Positions 27,156 to 35,642 of a DNA stretch of 64,000 bases are shown here, in pieces (position 1 is the stretch's first letter; the number at the start of each line of letters is the position of its first letter). The stretch is taken from assembly GCA_964418595.1 (NCBI GenBank), contig CAYQMF010000009.1:1-64000 (forward strand). Direction: 5' to 3'. Made by a program: the position numbers and the translations under genes. Source of the DNA: CAYQMF01 sp964418595 (GTDB lineage: Bacteria; Planctomycetota; UBA1135; UBA2386). The notes beneath the pieces were generated by a model. The model did not search any database and was not told the DNA's origin. It saw only the letters and a program-made list of their open reading frames with translations.

Positions 27156-29423
27156 ATGAGAACGAGCCTGGCCCTGACCGCCTTCCTTCTCGCACCTGCA
27201 GCGAACCCGCGCGCGCAGGAGCCGTGGACCACGGAGGCGCTCGAGAGCAACGCGCAGGGCTTTCTCGCCGAGACCTGGACGCCGCGTCTCGAACAGGTCG
27301 CGAAGCTGCTCGCGACGCGCGCGCCGATCACGGCGCCGCTGTCGGCCGTCGTGCACGGGGATCACCGTGAGTACATCGTCAAGATCCGCGCGCTCGTCGA
27401 TGGGTTGACGCACGAGCGCTGGCTGGAACGCGAGCGTGCCGAACGGTCGCTGGTGGAGATCGGTGGCCGGGCCCGCGATCTGCTGCGCGAGCGCGCCCAG
27501 ACCGGCGCGACGCTGGAAGAACGCGTCCGCACGCAGCGGATCCTCGACCGCATCACGGAGCGCGGGACCGAGGAAGAGGATCGCCGCCTGAAGCTCCTGC
27601 GCGGCTTCGTCCTCACCGCGCTCTACTTGCCGGAGGACCCTCGGTTGCGCGAGGCGCTGGTCAACGCCCGCGGCCACAGCGATCACAGCGTCGCACAGGG
27701 TGCGGTCCGCGCCCTCGGCCGCCACGGCACCGCCGCCGAAGTCCCGGCCCTCGGCAAGGACGCAGCCAACGCCACGAGCCCCGTGCGACTCGCCGCCCTG
27801 TGCGCACTTTCCCGCATCATCGCACCAGAGGCGCTGGTGGCCCTGGGCGCGATGCTCCGGGCGGACCAGCTCAGCGACGTCGAGGCGATCCACGTCCTGC
27901 GCTGCGTGCGCGAACGCGCCGACGCCGCCGAACTCATCACGCTGCTACGCGGATCGAAGCGTCCTGCCGTCGCTGCGGCCGCGGCACTGACGCTCCCGCC
28001 CGCGGGCGCGCCGCAGCGGGTCCAGGTCGCGCTCGCCGACCGCACCGAGTTCAAGGTCCCGTTGCACGGCATGGTCGGCGACTCCCTCCTGCTCGGCAGT
28101 CCCGTCGCGGGGTTGCCGCACTTCGAAGCTCCCTTCGCGCAGGTCGCGGCCATCCAGGTCGCGGAGCCGGAGCGCGGCGTCGCGCCGCTGCGCGCGTTCC
28201 TGCAGCAGGGCACGCTCCTCGCCGGCTCGCTGGTCGGCCTCGACGCCGACACGCTGACCCTGCGCAGCGGCACCCTCGGCGACGTCCGCGTTGCGCGGAA
28301 GCAGATCCAGGGGCTGCTCACGAACCCCGAAGCCGACCGTCTCGTCGGCGCATCGGCCGAGTTGGATCGGGTCCGGCTCGTGGACGGCAAGACCTTCGAC
28401 GGCGACGTCGTGTCGCTCGATCCGACCGCGGGCCTGACGCTGCGCACGGCGAACGGTGAACAGACGATCCGCGGCGCAGACCTGCAGGCCGTCACCTTCC
28501 GCCGCCCCCAGCAGATCGCGCTCGACCCCGTCCAGCTCACGCGCCTGACCATGCGCAACGGCGAGCGGCTGCTCGGCCACGTCGCGGCCATCGACACCAG
28601 CAACATCGCGCTGGTGATCCCCGCCATGCACGACCCGATCCTGCTGGCGCAGGGAGTGGTGCCCATCGGCAGGATCGCGACCATCGAACTGCTCGTGGGC
28701 GGTGGCACGTCGTGGGGCTACACGATCGTGGCCGACTACTCGGAGAATCGGATCGTCGAACTCGACGAGAAGGGGCGCGAGGTGTTCGCCATGAACGACG
28801 TGTTCGGGGCGTGGGACGTCGAGTGCCTCGACAACGGCAACCTCCTCGTCACCGAGTTCGCCATCAGCCGCGTTCAGGAGATCACCCGCGGCGGCCAGCA
28901 GGTGTGGGCCTTCGAGGACCTGAAGAACCCCTACGACGCCGATCGCCTGCCGAATGGCAACACGCTCATCGCCGACTCCTTCGGCATGCGCGTCATCGAG
29001 GTGAACAAGGCGGGCAAGATCGTCTGGCAGTTCGCGGATGACGTGCGGCCGTTCGACTGCGACCGGCTCGCCAACGGCAACACGCTCATCGCCGACGTCC
29101 TGCACGAGCGCATCATCGAGGTGAACCCGGAGGGCAAGATCACCTGGGAGCTGCGCAACATGAAGCTCGCCCACGACGCCGATCGCCTCCCCAACGGCAA
29201 CACGCTGATCACCCTGCGCGAGGCCAAGCGCGTGGTCGAAGTCGACCGGGATGGACAGGTCGTGTGGGAGTTGCGCAACCTCAACCACCCGAGCGACGCC
29301 GACCGCCTGCCCAACGGCAACACGCTCGTCGCCGAGAACGGCATGGTCCGCGAGTTCGACCGCAACGGCAACGAGGTCTGGCGCAAGGCGATGACCTGGG
29401 CCGTCGAGGCGAACCGGTACTGA
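27156..29423 (+). CDS. Exported HEAT-repeat and beta-propeller protein
   Basis: The start at 27156 gives a signal peptide cleaved at PRA/Q; upstream in-frame sequence is antisense to the divergent gene. Residues about 50-290 are helical with HEAT-like repeats (SVAQGAVRALGRHGTAAEVP, SPVRLAALCALSRIIAPEAL). Residues about 290-515 contain LSm/SH3-like beta units of the type also seen at 12071-13318 (RVQVALADRTEFKVPLHGMV). From about residue 520 to the end run five blades of 42-43 residues with the signature DADRLPNGNTLIAD, an arylsulfotransferase/NHL-like propeller. It lacks an obvious active-site histidine, so enzymatic activity is doubtful. It is 4 bp upstream of the LpxO-like gene and likely co-transcribed. 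Confidence 0.87.
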   Translation: MRTSLALTAFLLAPAANPRAQEPWTTEALESNAQGFLAETWTPRLEQVAKLLATRAPITAPLSAVVHGDHREYIVKIRALVDGLTHERWLERERAERSLVEIGGRARDLLRERAQTGATLEERVRTQRILDRITERGTEEEDRRLKLLRGFVLTALYLPEDPRLREALVNARGHSDHSVAQGAVRALGRHGTAAEVPALGKDAANATSPVRLAALCALSRIIAPEALVALGAMLRADQLSDVEAIHVLRCVRERADAAELITLLRGSKRPAVAAAAALTLPPAGAPQRVQVALADRTEFKVPLHGMVGDSLLLGSPVAGLPHFEAPFAQVAAIQVAEPERGVAPLRAFLQQGTLLAGSLVGLDADTLTLRSGTLGDVRVARKQIQGLLTNPEADRLVGASAELDRVRLVDGKTFDGDVVSLDPTAGLTLRTANGEQTIRGADLQAVTFRRPQQIALDPVQLTRLTMRNGERLLGHVAAIDTSNIALVIPAMHDPILLAQGVVPIGRIATIELLVGGGTSWGYTIVADYSENRIVELDEKGREVFAMNDVFGAWDVECLDNGNLLVTEFAISRVQEITRGGQQVWAFEDLKNPYDADRLPNGNTLIADSFGMRVIEVNKAGKIVWQFADDVRPFDCDRLANGNTLIADVLHERIIEVNPEGKITWELRNMKLAHDADRLPNGNTLITLREAKRVVEVDRDGQVVWELRNLNHPSDADRLPNGNTLVAENGMVREFDRNGNEVWRKAMTWAVEANRY

Positions 29424-29427
29424 CGCT

Positions 29428-30342
29428 GTGCCGTCCCCCTGGCTGCTCTCGACGCTCGGGCTGTTCCTCGGCAGCAGCCTGTACATGCACTTCCGCGGGC
29501 GGCGACGCTTCAAGCTCAAGCGCCAGCTCGGCGACTACTCGACCCTGCTGGCGCCGTACAACGCGTTCGCGTGCCTCTTCACGGCGGGTGGTAACCGCCC
29601 CGTGCACGATGTCGACCGCTTCCCGGAACTGCGCCTGCTCGACCGGCACTGGCAGGAGATCCGCGCCGAGGCACTCGCGCTCCTCGACGCCGGCAGCATC
29701 CGCCGCACGGAGCGGCAGGACGACCTCGTCTTCTATTCGTTCATGAAGCGCGGCTGGAAGCGCTTCTACCTGAAGTGGTACCGCGGCGCACCGCCGTCCG
29801 CGCGCACGCGGTGCCCGCGCACCCTCGCGCTGCTCGAGCAACTGCCGTGCGTGAAGGGCGCGATGTTCGCCCTGCTCGAACCGCACAGCAAGCTCGGCAA
29901 GCACCGCGACCCCTTCGCCGGCACGCTCCGCTACCACCTCGGCCTGCGCACGCCCAACTCACCGGCGTGCCGCATGCAGATCGACGACCGGGAACACGTC
30001 TGGCGCGACGGCGAGTCGATCCTCTTCGACAGCAGCTACGTGCACGGCGCCCGCAACGACACCGACATCCCCCGCCTCGTGCTGTTCTGCGACGTGCATC
30101 GGCCCATGCGCGGTCCCATCTCCGGGCTCATCAACCGGCTGGTCGTGCGCTTCGTGGTGCCCGCCACGCAGTCACCGAACGAGCCCGGCGACCCGGTGGG
30201 CCTCGGCAACCGGCTCTTCGCCACCCTGCAGCCGCTGCGCCGCGGCATCGCGGGGCTGAAGGCGAAGAGCACGCTCGCCTACTACGGGGTGAAGTACGCG
30301 CTGGCCGTCGGGCTGCTGGCGGCGCTCGTGTTCTGGATGTGA
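29428..30342 (+). CDS. Aspartyl/asparaginyl beta-hydroxylase family protein, LpxO-like
   Basis: The 304-residue product has an N-terminal membrane anchor (LLSTLGLFLGSSLYMHF), a basic segment, a central Fe(II)/2-oxoglutarate dioxygenase domain and a C-terminal membrane helix. The iron ligands expected from the family are His159 in GKHRDPF and His206 in YVHGARND. RYHLGLR lies between, and an Arg near 217 (IPRLVLFCDV) suits 2-oxoglutarate binding. LpxO enzymes 2-hydroxylate a secondary acyl chain of lipid A at the inner membrane. Planctomycetota may or may not carry lipid A, so the substrate here is inferred only as an acyl or aspartyl-type group. The GTG start is 4 bp after the preceding gene. 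Confidence 0.88.
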   Translation: MPSPWLLSTLGLFLGSSLYMHFRGRRRFKLKRQLGDYSTLLAPYNAFACLFTAGGNRPVHDVDRFPELRLLDRHWQEIRAEALALLDAGSIRRTERQDDLVFYSFMKRGWKRFYLKWYRGAPPSARTRCPRTLALLEQLPCVKGAMFALLEPHSKLGKHRDPFAGTLRYHLGLRTPNSPACRMQIDDREHVWRDGESILFDSSYVHGARNDTDIPRLVLFCDVHRPMRGPISGLINRLVVRFVVPATQSPNEPGDPVGLGNRLFATLQPLRRGIAGLKAKSTLAYYGVKYALAVGLLAALVFWM

Positions 30343-30355
30343 GGGTCGATCCCGC

Positions 30356-31090
30356 TCACGCCGGCCGCAGCCCGAACACCTCCACGTCGAGGCCGGCGGC
30401 GAAGTGCGCGTGCTGCGGGGCACCGGCGGGGAAGGGCAGCCCCGCCGCGGCGAAGAGGCCGGTCTCGGCGAGCAGCAACTCGACCCGCTGCGCGGGATAC
30501 GGCGCGTGGTGCACCTGACCCCGGAAGATGCGGCCCCGGCGACGCACGAACAGCAGGTAGCGCTCGAGCAGGAAGTGCTCGAGCGTGCCCACCGGTGAGG
30601 GACCGAGGTGCGCATCGGGCAGGTAGCGCACGTGCAACGAGGCGCGCGCATCACGGCGCCGCTGACTCGTGTAGGCGATCTCGCCGGCCGCGTGCGTCGT
30701 GTGCATGCGCGCGTGGTGGTACGGCAACCCCCATCCCCAGCGCGCAGCCTGCACCGCCAGCCGCGACGACGCCTCGAGCGAGAGGAAGAACACGCCGGGC
30801 TCGCCGCGATGGTGGACGTACGTGCGCACGTTCGCTTCGAGGAAGTCGAGCGCCAGGGCGCGCGGCAACCACGCCGGCCGGATGTCCTTCATCTCGAACG
30901 GCACTATGCCGACCAACGCCTGCCCCTCCCAGAGATCCAGCTCCAGCTCGTCCGGCACCGCCGCGCGCATGGCCGCGACCGGCACCGGCCAGTGCAGGAA
31001 CAGAAGGTTGCGCCAACGCTGGTGACCAGCAACGCGGCAGCCGGTCGGCCGCCGTGCCGGCGTCACGCGGTCGAGCGGCGAGCAGCTCAC
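30356..31090 (-). CDS. DUF2071 family protein
   Basis: The GTG at 31090 overlaps the M48 protease stop by 4 bp (GTGA), which fixes the start and shows coupling. The 244-residue product matches DUF2071: WRNLLFLHWPVPVAAMRAAV, ALVGIVPFEMKDIRP, LEANVRTYVHHRGEPGVFFL, and GLPYHHARM. DUF2071 is related to the acetoacetate-decarboxylase-like fold, but no activity is established and the catalytic lysine of that enzyme is not evident. No signal peptide is seen. It is the last gene of a TPR, M48 and DUF2071 operon. Confidence 0.9.
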   Translation of the reverse strand: MSCSPLDRVTPARRPTGCRVAGHQRWRNLLFLHWPVPVAAMRAAVPDELELDLWEGQALVGIVPFEMKDIRPAWLPRALALDFLEANVRTYVHHRGEPGVFFLSLEASSRLAVQAARWGWGLPYHHARMHTTHAAGEIAYTSQRRRDARASLHVRYLPDAHLGPSPVGTLEHFLLERYLLFVRRRGRIFRGQVHHAPYPAQRVELLLAETGLFAAAGLPFPAGAPQHAHFAAGLDVEVFGLRPA

Positions 31091-32838
31091 GGCGGCACCT
31101 CGCGCACGCGCAGGTCGGCGACCGCGGCGACGGCATCGGCAGGCGGCGCCAGCGTGGCGAGGTGGACGCGGAGGCGGTCGAGGCGGGCAGCGTCGCCATC
31201 CTCCGCAGCCACGCCCATGAGATAGAGGGTCTCCCGCCACGGCTCCGGGTGCGGGCGAGCGAGCGCGAGCGCCAGCCAGGCGTGCGCACCGGCCGGGTCC
31301 TGCGCACGGAGACGCGCGAGCGCGGGCGCGAGCGCGCCATCGGCGATGCGATCGCGCATGGCGTCCCACGACCCGCCGTGCGGCACGAGCGTGCGCGCCG
31401 CGCTGACCAGCGCGCGGAGGTCCTTCGCTTCCGCCGCCACGGCCGGTGCGAGGTCGTCGCCCAGGGCCGCGAGCCGCGCGTCCGCGTCCGCGAAATCCCC
31501 GACGTGGAAGGCATACGTCGCGCGATCCAATGGCCAGAGCGTCACCTGCGCGACCCCGCAGGCAACGCCAGCGCCGATCGCGACCGCGGCGATCAGGGCG
31601 CGCAGGGTCCGACCGCGCGCGACGAAGCGCGCGCGCGCGCCCGGGTCCGCCTCCCAGCGCAGGAGGTTGCGGATGCGGGCCCGGTCGCTCGGATGCCGCA
31701 GCGAGCCGCGCTGCGACGAGTGCGGCCCCAACTGTCCGACCCGACTGAGCGCGTCGATGCACGGGCCGGCGCCACCCAGCGCCTCGGACGAGAGCTGATC
31801 GGCCTCGTACTCGAAGCGGTGCGCGAGCTGACGGAGGAGGAGCGCGGCGCTCACGAACGCCACGGCCGCAGCGGCGGCGATCTCGGACGGTCCCGCCGCG
31901 CCGAACCAGAGCCAGACCGGATGCGCGAGCAGGAGCGGGATGCCGACGAACACCGCCATGAGCAGACCGGCGTGCCCGGCGCGGGCGTGCCCGACCTCGT
32001 GCGCGACCACGCCCCGCAGCGCGAAGGTGTCGAGGATCGACACCAGCGCGTCGGTGAGGACGAGGTAGCGGGGCCACGGCAGCGGCCCGACCATCGCCGC
32101 GTTGGGCAGGCGGTGACCCGTGTGCATGTAGAGCACCGCCGCAGGCTTGAACCCGAGTGCGCGCGCCGACGCGTGCACCTCGCCGGCGACGCGCCGCGGC
32201 AGATCGGTCGTCACCGGCATGAGGCAACGGAACAGCAGCGGCAGGAGCACGCCGAGCGTCAGGACCGCGGCCACGAACCCCAGCAGATGGCCCAGCGCCG
32301 TGGTGGCGAGGAACGTGTCGAACCAGCCCAACGAACGCGAGAGGTCGCTCGCCGCCGCCATCAGGACGATCGGCACACAGATCAAGAGCAGCATCGCGAC
32401 GTGGCCTGGGGGAGCCGTCGGCAGGTCGTGCAGATGCGCGTCCGACTCGACGTCGAGCCGGCGCTCGACGAGACGGTAGCCGAGTTCCGTCGCGAGCAGC
32501 ACGGGCAGCGTCGCGAGCAGGTACGCGCTCGCGGAGTTGCCGACCAGCGCGAGCGCGCAGCGCGGCAACTCGCCGCCCAACACGATCACCGCAAACGCAG
32601 CCGGCACGCTGAGCGGCAACAGGCGCAGGCCTCGCGCCCACCACCGCGCCGAGGCACCGCGACGCGAGGCGCGCCGCACCGCGCCGACCGCGAGCCAGAG
32701 CAGGCCTGCGGGCAGGGCTGCGAAGGCGAGGAAGGGCACGACCTCCACGGGCGCCACGTCGCGCGGCAGCAACTCGACGAGCTGGTCGTACAGGAGCAAC
32801 ACCGCCACGCCGAGCAGGAACGGCAGCGGCAGGCTCAC
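31087..32838 (-). CDS. M48 family membrane zinc metalloprotease
   Basis: The 583-residue product has several membrane helices in the first 210 residues, then the zinc-protease motif HEVGH (His280, Glu281, His284). The third zinc ligand is probably the Glu in FEYEADQLSSEA near residue 343. M48 proteases (Ste24/HtpX-like) degrade or process membrane and envelope proteins. Further membrane helices flank the active site, and the C-terminal 150 residues form a helical, TPR-like domain outside the family core. A GTG start is used 6 bp after the TPR gene, and the 3' end overlaps DUF2071. It fits an envelope quality-control role. Confidence 0.92.
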   Translation of the reverse strand: MSLPLPFLLGVAVLLLYDQLVELLPRDVAPVEVVPFLAFAALPAGLLWLAVGAVRRASRRGASARWWARGLRLLPLSVPAAFAVIVLGGELPRCALALVGNSASAYLLATLPVLLATELGYRLVERRLDVESDAHLHDLPTAPPGHVAMLLLICVPIVLMAAASDLSRSLGWFDTFLATTALGHLLGFVAAVLTLGVLLPLLFRCLMPVTTDLPRRVAGEVHASARALGFKPAAVLYMHTGHRLPNAAMVGPLPWPRYLVLTDALVSILDTFALRGVVAHEVGHARAGHAGLLMAVFVGIPLLLAHPVWLWFGAAGPSEIAAAAAVAFVSAALLLRQLAHRFEYEADQLSSEALGGAGPCIDALSRVGQLGPHSSQRGSLRHPSDRARIRNLLRWEADPGARARFVARGRTLRALIAAVAIGAGVACGVAQVTLWPLDRATYAFHVGDFADADARLAALGDDLAPAVAAEAKDLRALVSAARTLVPHGGSWDAMRDRIADGALAPALARLRAQDPAGAHAWLALALARPHPEPWRETLYLMGVAAEDGDAARLDRLRVHLATLAPPADAVAAVADLRVREVPP

Positions 32839-32844
32839 CCGCGC

Positions 32845-33873
32845 TCAGCCCCGCCTGGCACGGTCGGCCTTGCCGGCGCCGAAGGCCTTCTCGACCAGCG
32901 CCCGGAAGCGCGCGTCGGCGCGCACGGAGTCGAGGTCGTGGTCCTGCTCGAACAGCTTGCGCTCGAGGTGCAGCGACGGATCGACGCGTCCGGAGAGCTG
33001 GCGCGCCACCGCCCGCTCCAGTTCGGCCAGCGCAGCGTCGCCCTGCCCGGCGCGGGCGAGGGAACACGCGGCGTTGTAGTAGTGGTTCGGCATGAGCGGC
33101 ACCTCCGCCTGTTCCGCCTGGCGCAGCAGTTCGACGTGGATGCGCGCCGAGCGCTCGTACGCGCGCAGCGTGTACCAGATGTCGGCCAGTTCGTAACGGA
33201 GCGCGGTGCGCCGTTCGCTGCCGACGTCCACGTCGGCGAGGTCCTTCTCGATCCGCGCAACCCGCGCATCGACGAGGCTCGAGTCGCCCCACTGGGCGAG
33301 CGCGAACGCCAGGTTCTGCCGCAGCGGCTCCGGCTCGAAGTCCTCGTCGGTGGCGATCTCGCGCAGTGCCTTCATCGCCTCGGCGCCGGGCGACTGCGGG
33401 AAGATGTCGCGCAACGGCGCGACCAGCACGTGCCGGTTGCCCTGGTCGTACCAGTCGGGCGTGTCGAGCAGCAGGCCGAGGTAGAGCTTGCCGACGAAGG
33501 GCTGGAGCGGGCGGAGCGGCGCGTACTGCCCCTCGTACACCATCTCCGCCTTCGTCTCGCGCTCGAGGTAGCCGATGGCGACGTGCGTGAGCGCGGCGTC
33601 CATGGCCTGCGTACGGCGGCGGTCCGGCGGCTGCAGCGCAGCGATCGCCTGGACCCGCGCGCCGAGATCCTCGAGTGCCGGCGCGCCGGCCACGAGGATC
33701 GCCGCAACCGCGGCCCCGAGCAGCTTCTCGTCGGCGAGATCGGAGCCCTCCCACTTCGCCAACGCGTCCTTCGCGACCTGCCGCGGGTCAGGACTCGCCT
33801 CCTTCGCCGGATCCTGCCCGAACAACACGCTTGCGGTGACCCACGCGATCATCACGCCGGGGAGGGAATGCAT
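32845..33873 (-). CDS. Exported TPR-like protein
   Basis: The chosen start (MHSLPGVMIAWVTASVLF) gives a signal peptide cleaved at LFG/Q; an in-frame ATG six codons upstream (33891) is an alternative. The 342-residue mature chain is almost entirely helical with TPR-like pairs, such as LRYELADIWYTLRAYERSAR and YNAACSLARAGQGDAALAEL. The tail resembles the end-of-array motif of planctomycete TPR proteins (DHDLDSVRADARFRALVEKA). No catalytic residues are visible. It precedes the M48 protease by 6 bp and probably acts with it in the periplasm or at the membrane. Confidence 0.85.
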   Translation of the reverse strand: MHSLPGVMIAWVTASVLFGQDPAKEASPDPRQVAKDALAKWEGSDLADEKLLGAAVAAILVAGAPALEDLGARVQAIAALQPPDRRRTQAMDAALTHVAIGYLERETKAEMVYEGQYAPLRPLQPFVGKLYLGLLLDTPDWYDQGNRHVLVAPLRDIFPQSPGAEAMKALREIATDEDFEPEPLRQNLAFALAQWGDSSLVDARVARIEKDLADVDVGSERRTALRYELADIWYTLRAYERSARIHVELLRQAEQAEVPLMPNHYYNAACSLARAGQGDAALAELERAVARQLSGRVDPSLHLERKLFEQDHDLDSVRADARFRALVEKAFGAGKADRARRG

Positions 33874-33904
33874 GGCGCCGTTGTAGCGCATCGCCGGCCA
33901 AACC

Positions 33905-34624
33905 CTACGGCGCGACGACGAGGCTGTCGCTCCCGCGCGCCGCGGCCGCGACGAGGCAGGCAGCGACGGTGTCGGCCGAGACCCAGCCCGCGCGATCCGC
34001 GTCCGGCATCGCCTCGCGGTTGGCCGCGGTGTCGATGACCGACGGCGCGACCACGCTCACCCGCACGCCGTGCGGGTGGAGTTCGGCGCGCAGGCTCGCC
34101 GCATAGGCGTGCAGCGCCGCCTTGCTCGCGGCGTACAGCGCCAGCTTCGCGGGCGGCGTGCCGAGCACCACCGCGGCGCCGGTGAACACCAGCGCGCCGG
34201 CCCGCCGACGCCGCATCGGGATCACGACGGCACGGGCGAGCGTGTGCACGCTCGCGAAGTTGGCGCGCCACAACTCGCCGGCCTGCGCGCTCGGCTCCTC
34301 GCCGAGCGGCGCCATCGCGAACGCACCCGCCGCCGACACGAAGGCCGCCAGCGGGCCGAGCGCGTCTTCGCCGCCCTTCACCAGCCCCGCCGCCGCCTCC
34401 GCATCCTCGCTGTCGACCACCGCGACGAGCTGATCCTGCCCTGCCACGCCGGCTTCGCGGAGCAGCGCCTCGACGCGCGCGACCTGCCAGCGCCGGCGCA
34501 CCGCAACCGAGACGCGCGCACCCTGCGCCGCGAGCGCGCGCACCACCGCGGCCCCTACGGCCCCGGTCGCGCCCTGAACGAGGACGTGGCGCTGGCGAAA
34601 GGGTGCGTCCGCGGCAGCACTCAT
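33905..34624 (-). CDS. Short-chain dehydrogenase/reductase family protein with altered catalytic Ser
   Basis: The 239-residue product starts at 34624; the longer frame through the N run is not real. It has the Rossmann signature VLVQGATGAVGAAVVRAL, a basic NADP-type segment (VAVRRRWQVAR), FVSAAGAFAMAPL in place of the usual NAG motif, and the YxxxK pair in LYAASKAAL. In classical SDRs a Ser lies 13 residues before the Tyr; here that position is Ala (FTGAAVVLG), so either the protein is atypical or its activity is impaired. No signal peptide is present. It stands downstream of the hairpin-forming tandem repeat and of lemA, in the same orientation. Confidence 0.88.
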   Translation of the reverse strand: MSAAADAPFRQRHVLVQGATGAVGAAVVRALAAQGARVSVAVRRRWQVARVEALLREAGVAGQDQLVAVVDSEDAEAAAGLVKGGEDALGPLAAFVSAAGAFAMAPLGEEPSAQAGELWRANFASVHTLARAVVIPMRRRRAGALVFTGAAVVLGTPPAKLALYAASKAALHAYAASLRAELHPHGVRVSVVAPSVIDTAANREAMPDADRAGWVSADTVAACLVAAAARGSDSLVVAP

Positions 34625-34693
34625 GGTGTCATCGCCAATGGGGGAGGAACTGGCCGCCGCGGACGCGCGCCGCGCGTCGCAAGCGGCGTGCCT

Positions 34694-35015
34694 CTTCCAT
34701 CGAGACGTCGCAGCGGGGCCGATGCGTCGCCTCGTCCAGGACGGTGCCCCGNNNNNNNNNNNNNNNNNNNNNNNNNNNNNNNNNNNNNNNNNNNNNNNNN
34801 NNNNNNNNNNNNNNNNNNNNNNNNNNNNNNNNNNNNNNNNNNNNNNNNNNNCGTTGCGACGTCTCCAGGAATGCCTGAGCCGCAACGCCCGCTGGGCGGG
34901 GCGGCTTCCACCGAGACGTCGCAGCGGGGCCGATGCGTCGCCTCGTCCAGGACGGTGCCCCGCGTTGCGACGTCTCCAGGAATGCCTGAGCCGCAACGCC
35001 CGCTGGGCGGGGCGG
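34694..35015. repeat. 111-bp tandem repeat with two hairpins per unit, interrupted by assembly gap
   Basis: One complete unit is 34905-35015. The last 53 bp of another is 34852-34904 and the first 58 bp of a third is 34694-34751, with one mismatch in about 58. 58 plus 53 equals 111, so the sequence on the two sides of the N run joins in phase. Each unit holds hairpin A: GAGACGTCGCA (34913-34923) with TGCGACGTCTC (34966-34976), continued inward by GCGGGGC (34924-34930) with GCCCCGC (34957-34963). It also holds hairpin B: AGCCGC..CGCCC GCT GGGCG..GCGGCT (34989-35017), which touches the lemA stop codon. The stretch 34625-35016 between the SDR and lemA contains no gene that I can support. Confidence 0.9.
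34752..34851. other. Assembly gap (100 N)
   Basis: Exactly 100 N, the usual placeholder for a gap of unknown size. Both flanks are copies of the same 111-bp repeat, so the gap probably hides further copies. Open frames read across it carry runs of X and are artefacts. Confidence 0.98.
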
Positions 35016-35016
35016 C

Positions 35017-35571
35017 TCAGAACTTGACCTTGACGGCCTGCCGTTCCTCCGCGGCCTCGACCTCGAAGAACTCGGCCTTCTGGAAGCCGCCGGCGAGGAT
35101 CGAGTTGGGGAACACCTCGAGCGAGGTGTTGTAGCGGAACACCGCGTCGTTGTAGGCCTGCCGCGCGAACGAGATCTTGTTCTCGGTCGAGGTCAGCTCC
35201 TCCTGCAGGCTCAGCATGTTCTGGTTGGCCTTGAGGTCGGGGTACGACTCGGTGAGCGCGAACAGCGACTTCAGCGTGCTGGTGAGCTGGCCCTCCGCCT
35301 GCGCCTGCGCCGCGACCCCGCCGCCGCTCGCCTGCATGGCCGAGTTGCGCGCGCGGATCACCGCTTCGAGGGTCTCCTTCTCGTGCTTCATGTAGCCCTT
35401 CGCGACCTCGACGAGGTTGGGGATCAGCTCGTAGCGCCGCTTGAGCTGGACGTCGATCTGACTCCACGCGTTCTTGGTCTCGTTCCGCCCGCGGATCAGC
35501 GAGTTGTAGATGCCGATGAACCAGAAGACGAGGATGACGGCGAGCGCGCCGATGCCGATGAGCCAGTACAT
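35017..35571 (-). CDS. lemA: LemA family protein
   Basis: The 184-residue product is a standard-length LemA protein: an N-terminal membrane helix (GIGALAVILVFWFIGIYNSL), then NAWSQIDVQLKRRYELIPNL and VEVAKGYMKHEKETLEAVI, and a long helical domain with TESYPDLKANQNMLSLQEEL and KISFARQAYNDAVFRYNT. LemA proteins are membrane-anchored helical proteins facing the outside; their molecular function is not established. The usual neighbour encoding a TPM-domain or HtpX protease is absent here; the upstream gene is DUF4003-like. The stop codon abuts hairpin B of the 111-bp repeat, which could terminate transcription. Confidence 0.95.
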   Translation of the reverse strand: MYWLIGIGALAVILVFWFIGIYNSLIRGRNETKNAWSQIDVQLKRRYELIPNLVEVAKGYMKHEKETLEAVIRARNSAMQASGGGVAAQAQAEGQLTSTLKSLFALTESYPDLKANQNMLSLQEELTSTENKISFARQAYNDAVFRYNTSLEVFPNSILAGGFQKAEFFEVEAAEERQAVKVKF

Positions 35572-35642
35572 GAAGGACCTCGCGGGTTGGAGATGGCGAG
35601 AGGTTAGCGCCGGGCCATGGCGCGCTCACCCGGAAAGCCGGG

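Noticed and set aside
30595..34038. Plus-strand open frame of 1147 aa
   Set aside because: Antisense to the M48, DUF2071 and TPR genes, which have clear family motifs and overlapping start/stop signals.
34694..35015. CRISPR array
   Set aside because: The repeat is contiguous and 111 bp long with no variable spacers, and there are no cas genes.
34070..35134. Open frames running through the N run
   Set aside because: They are created by translating N as X and by the repeat length being a multiple of three.
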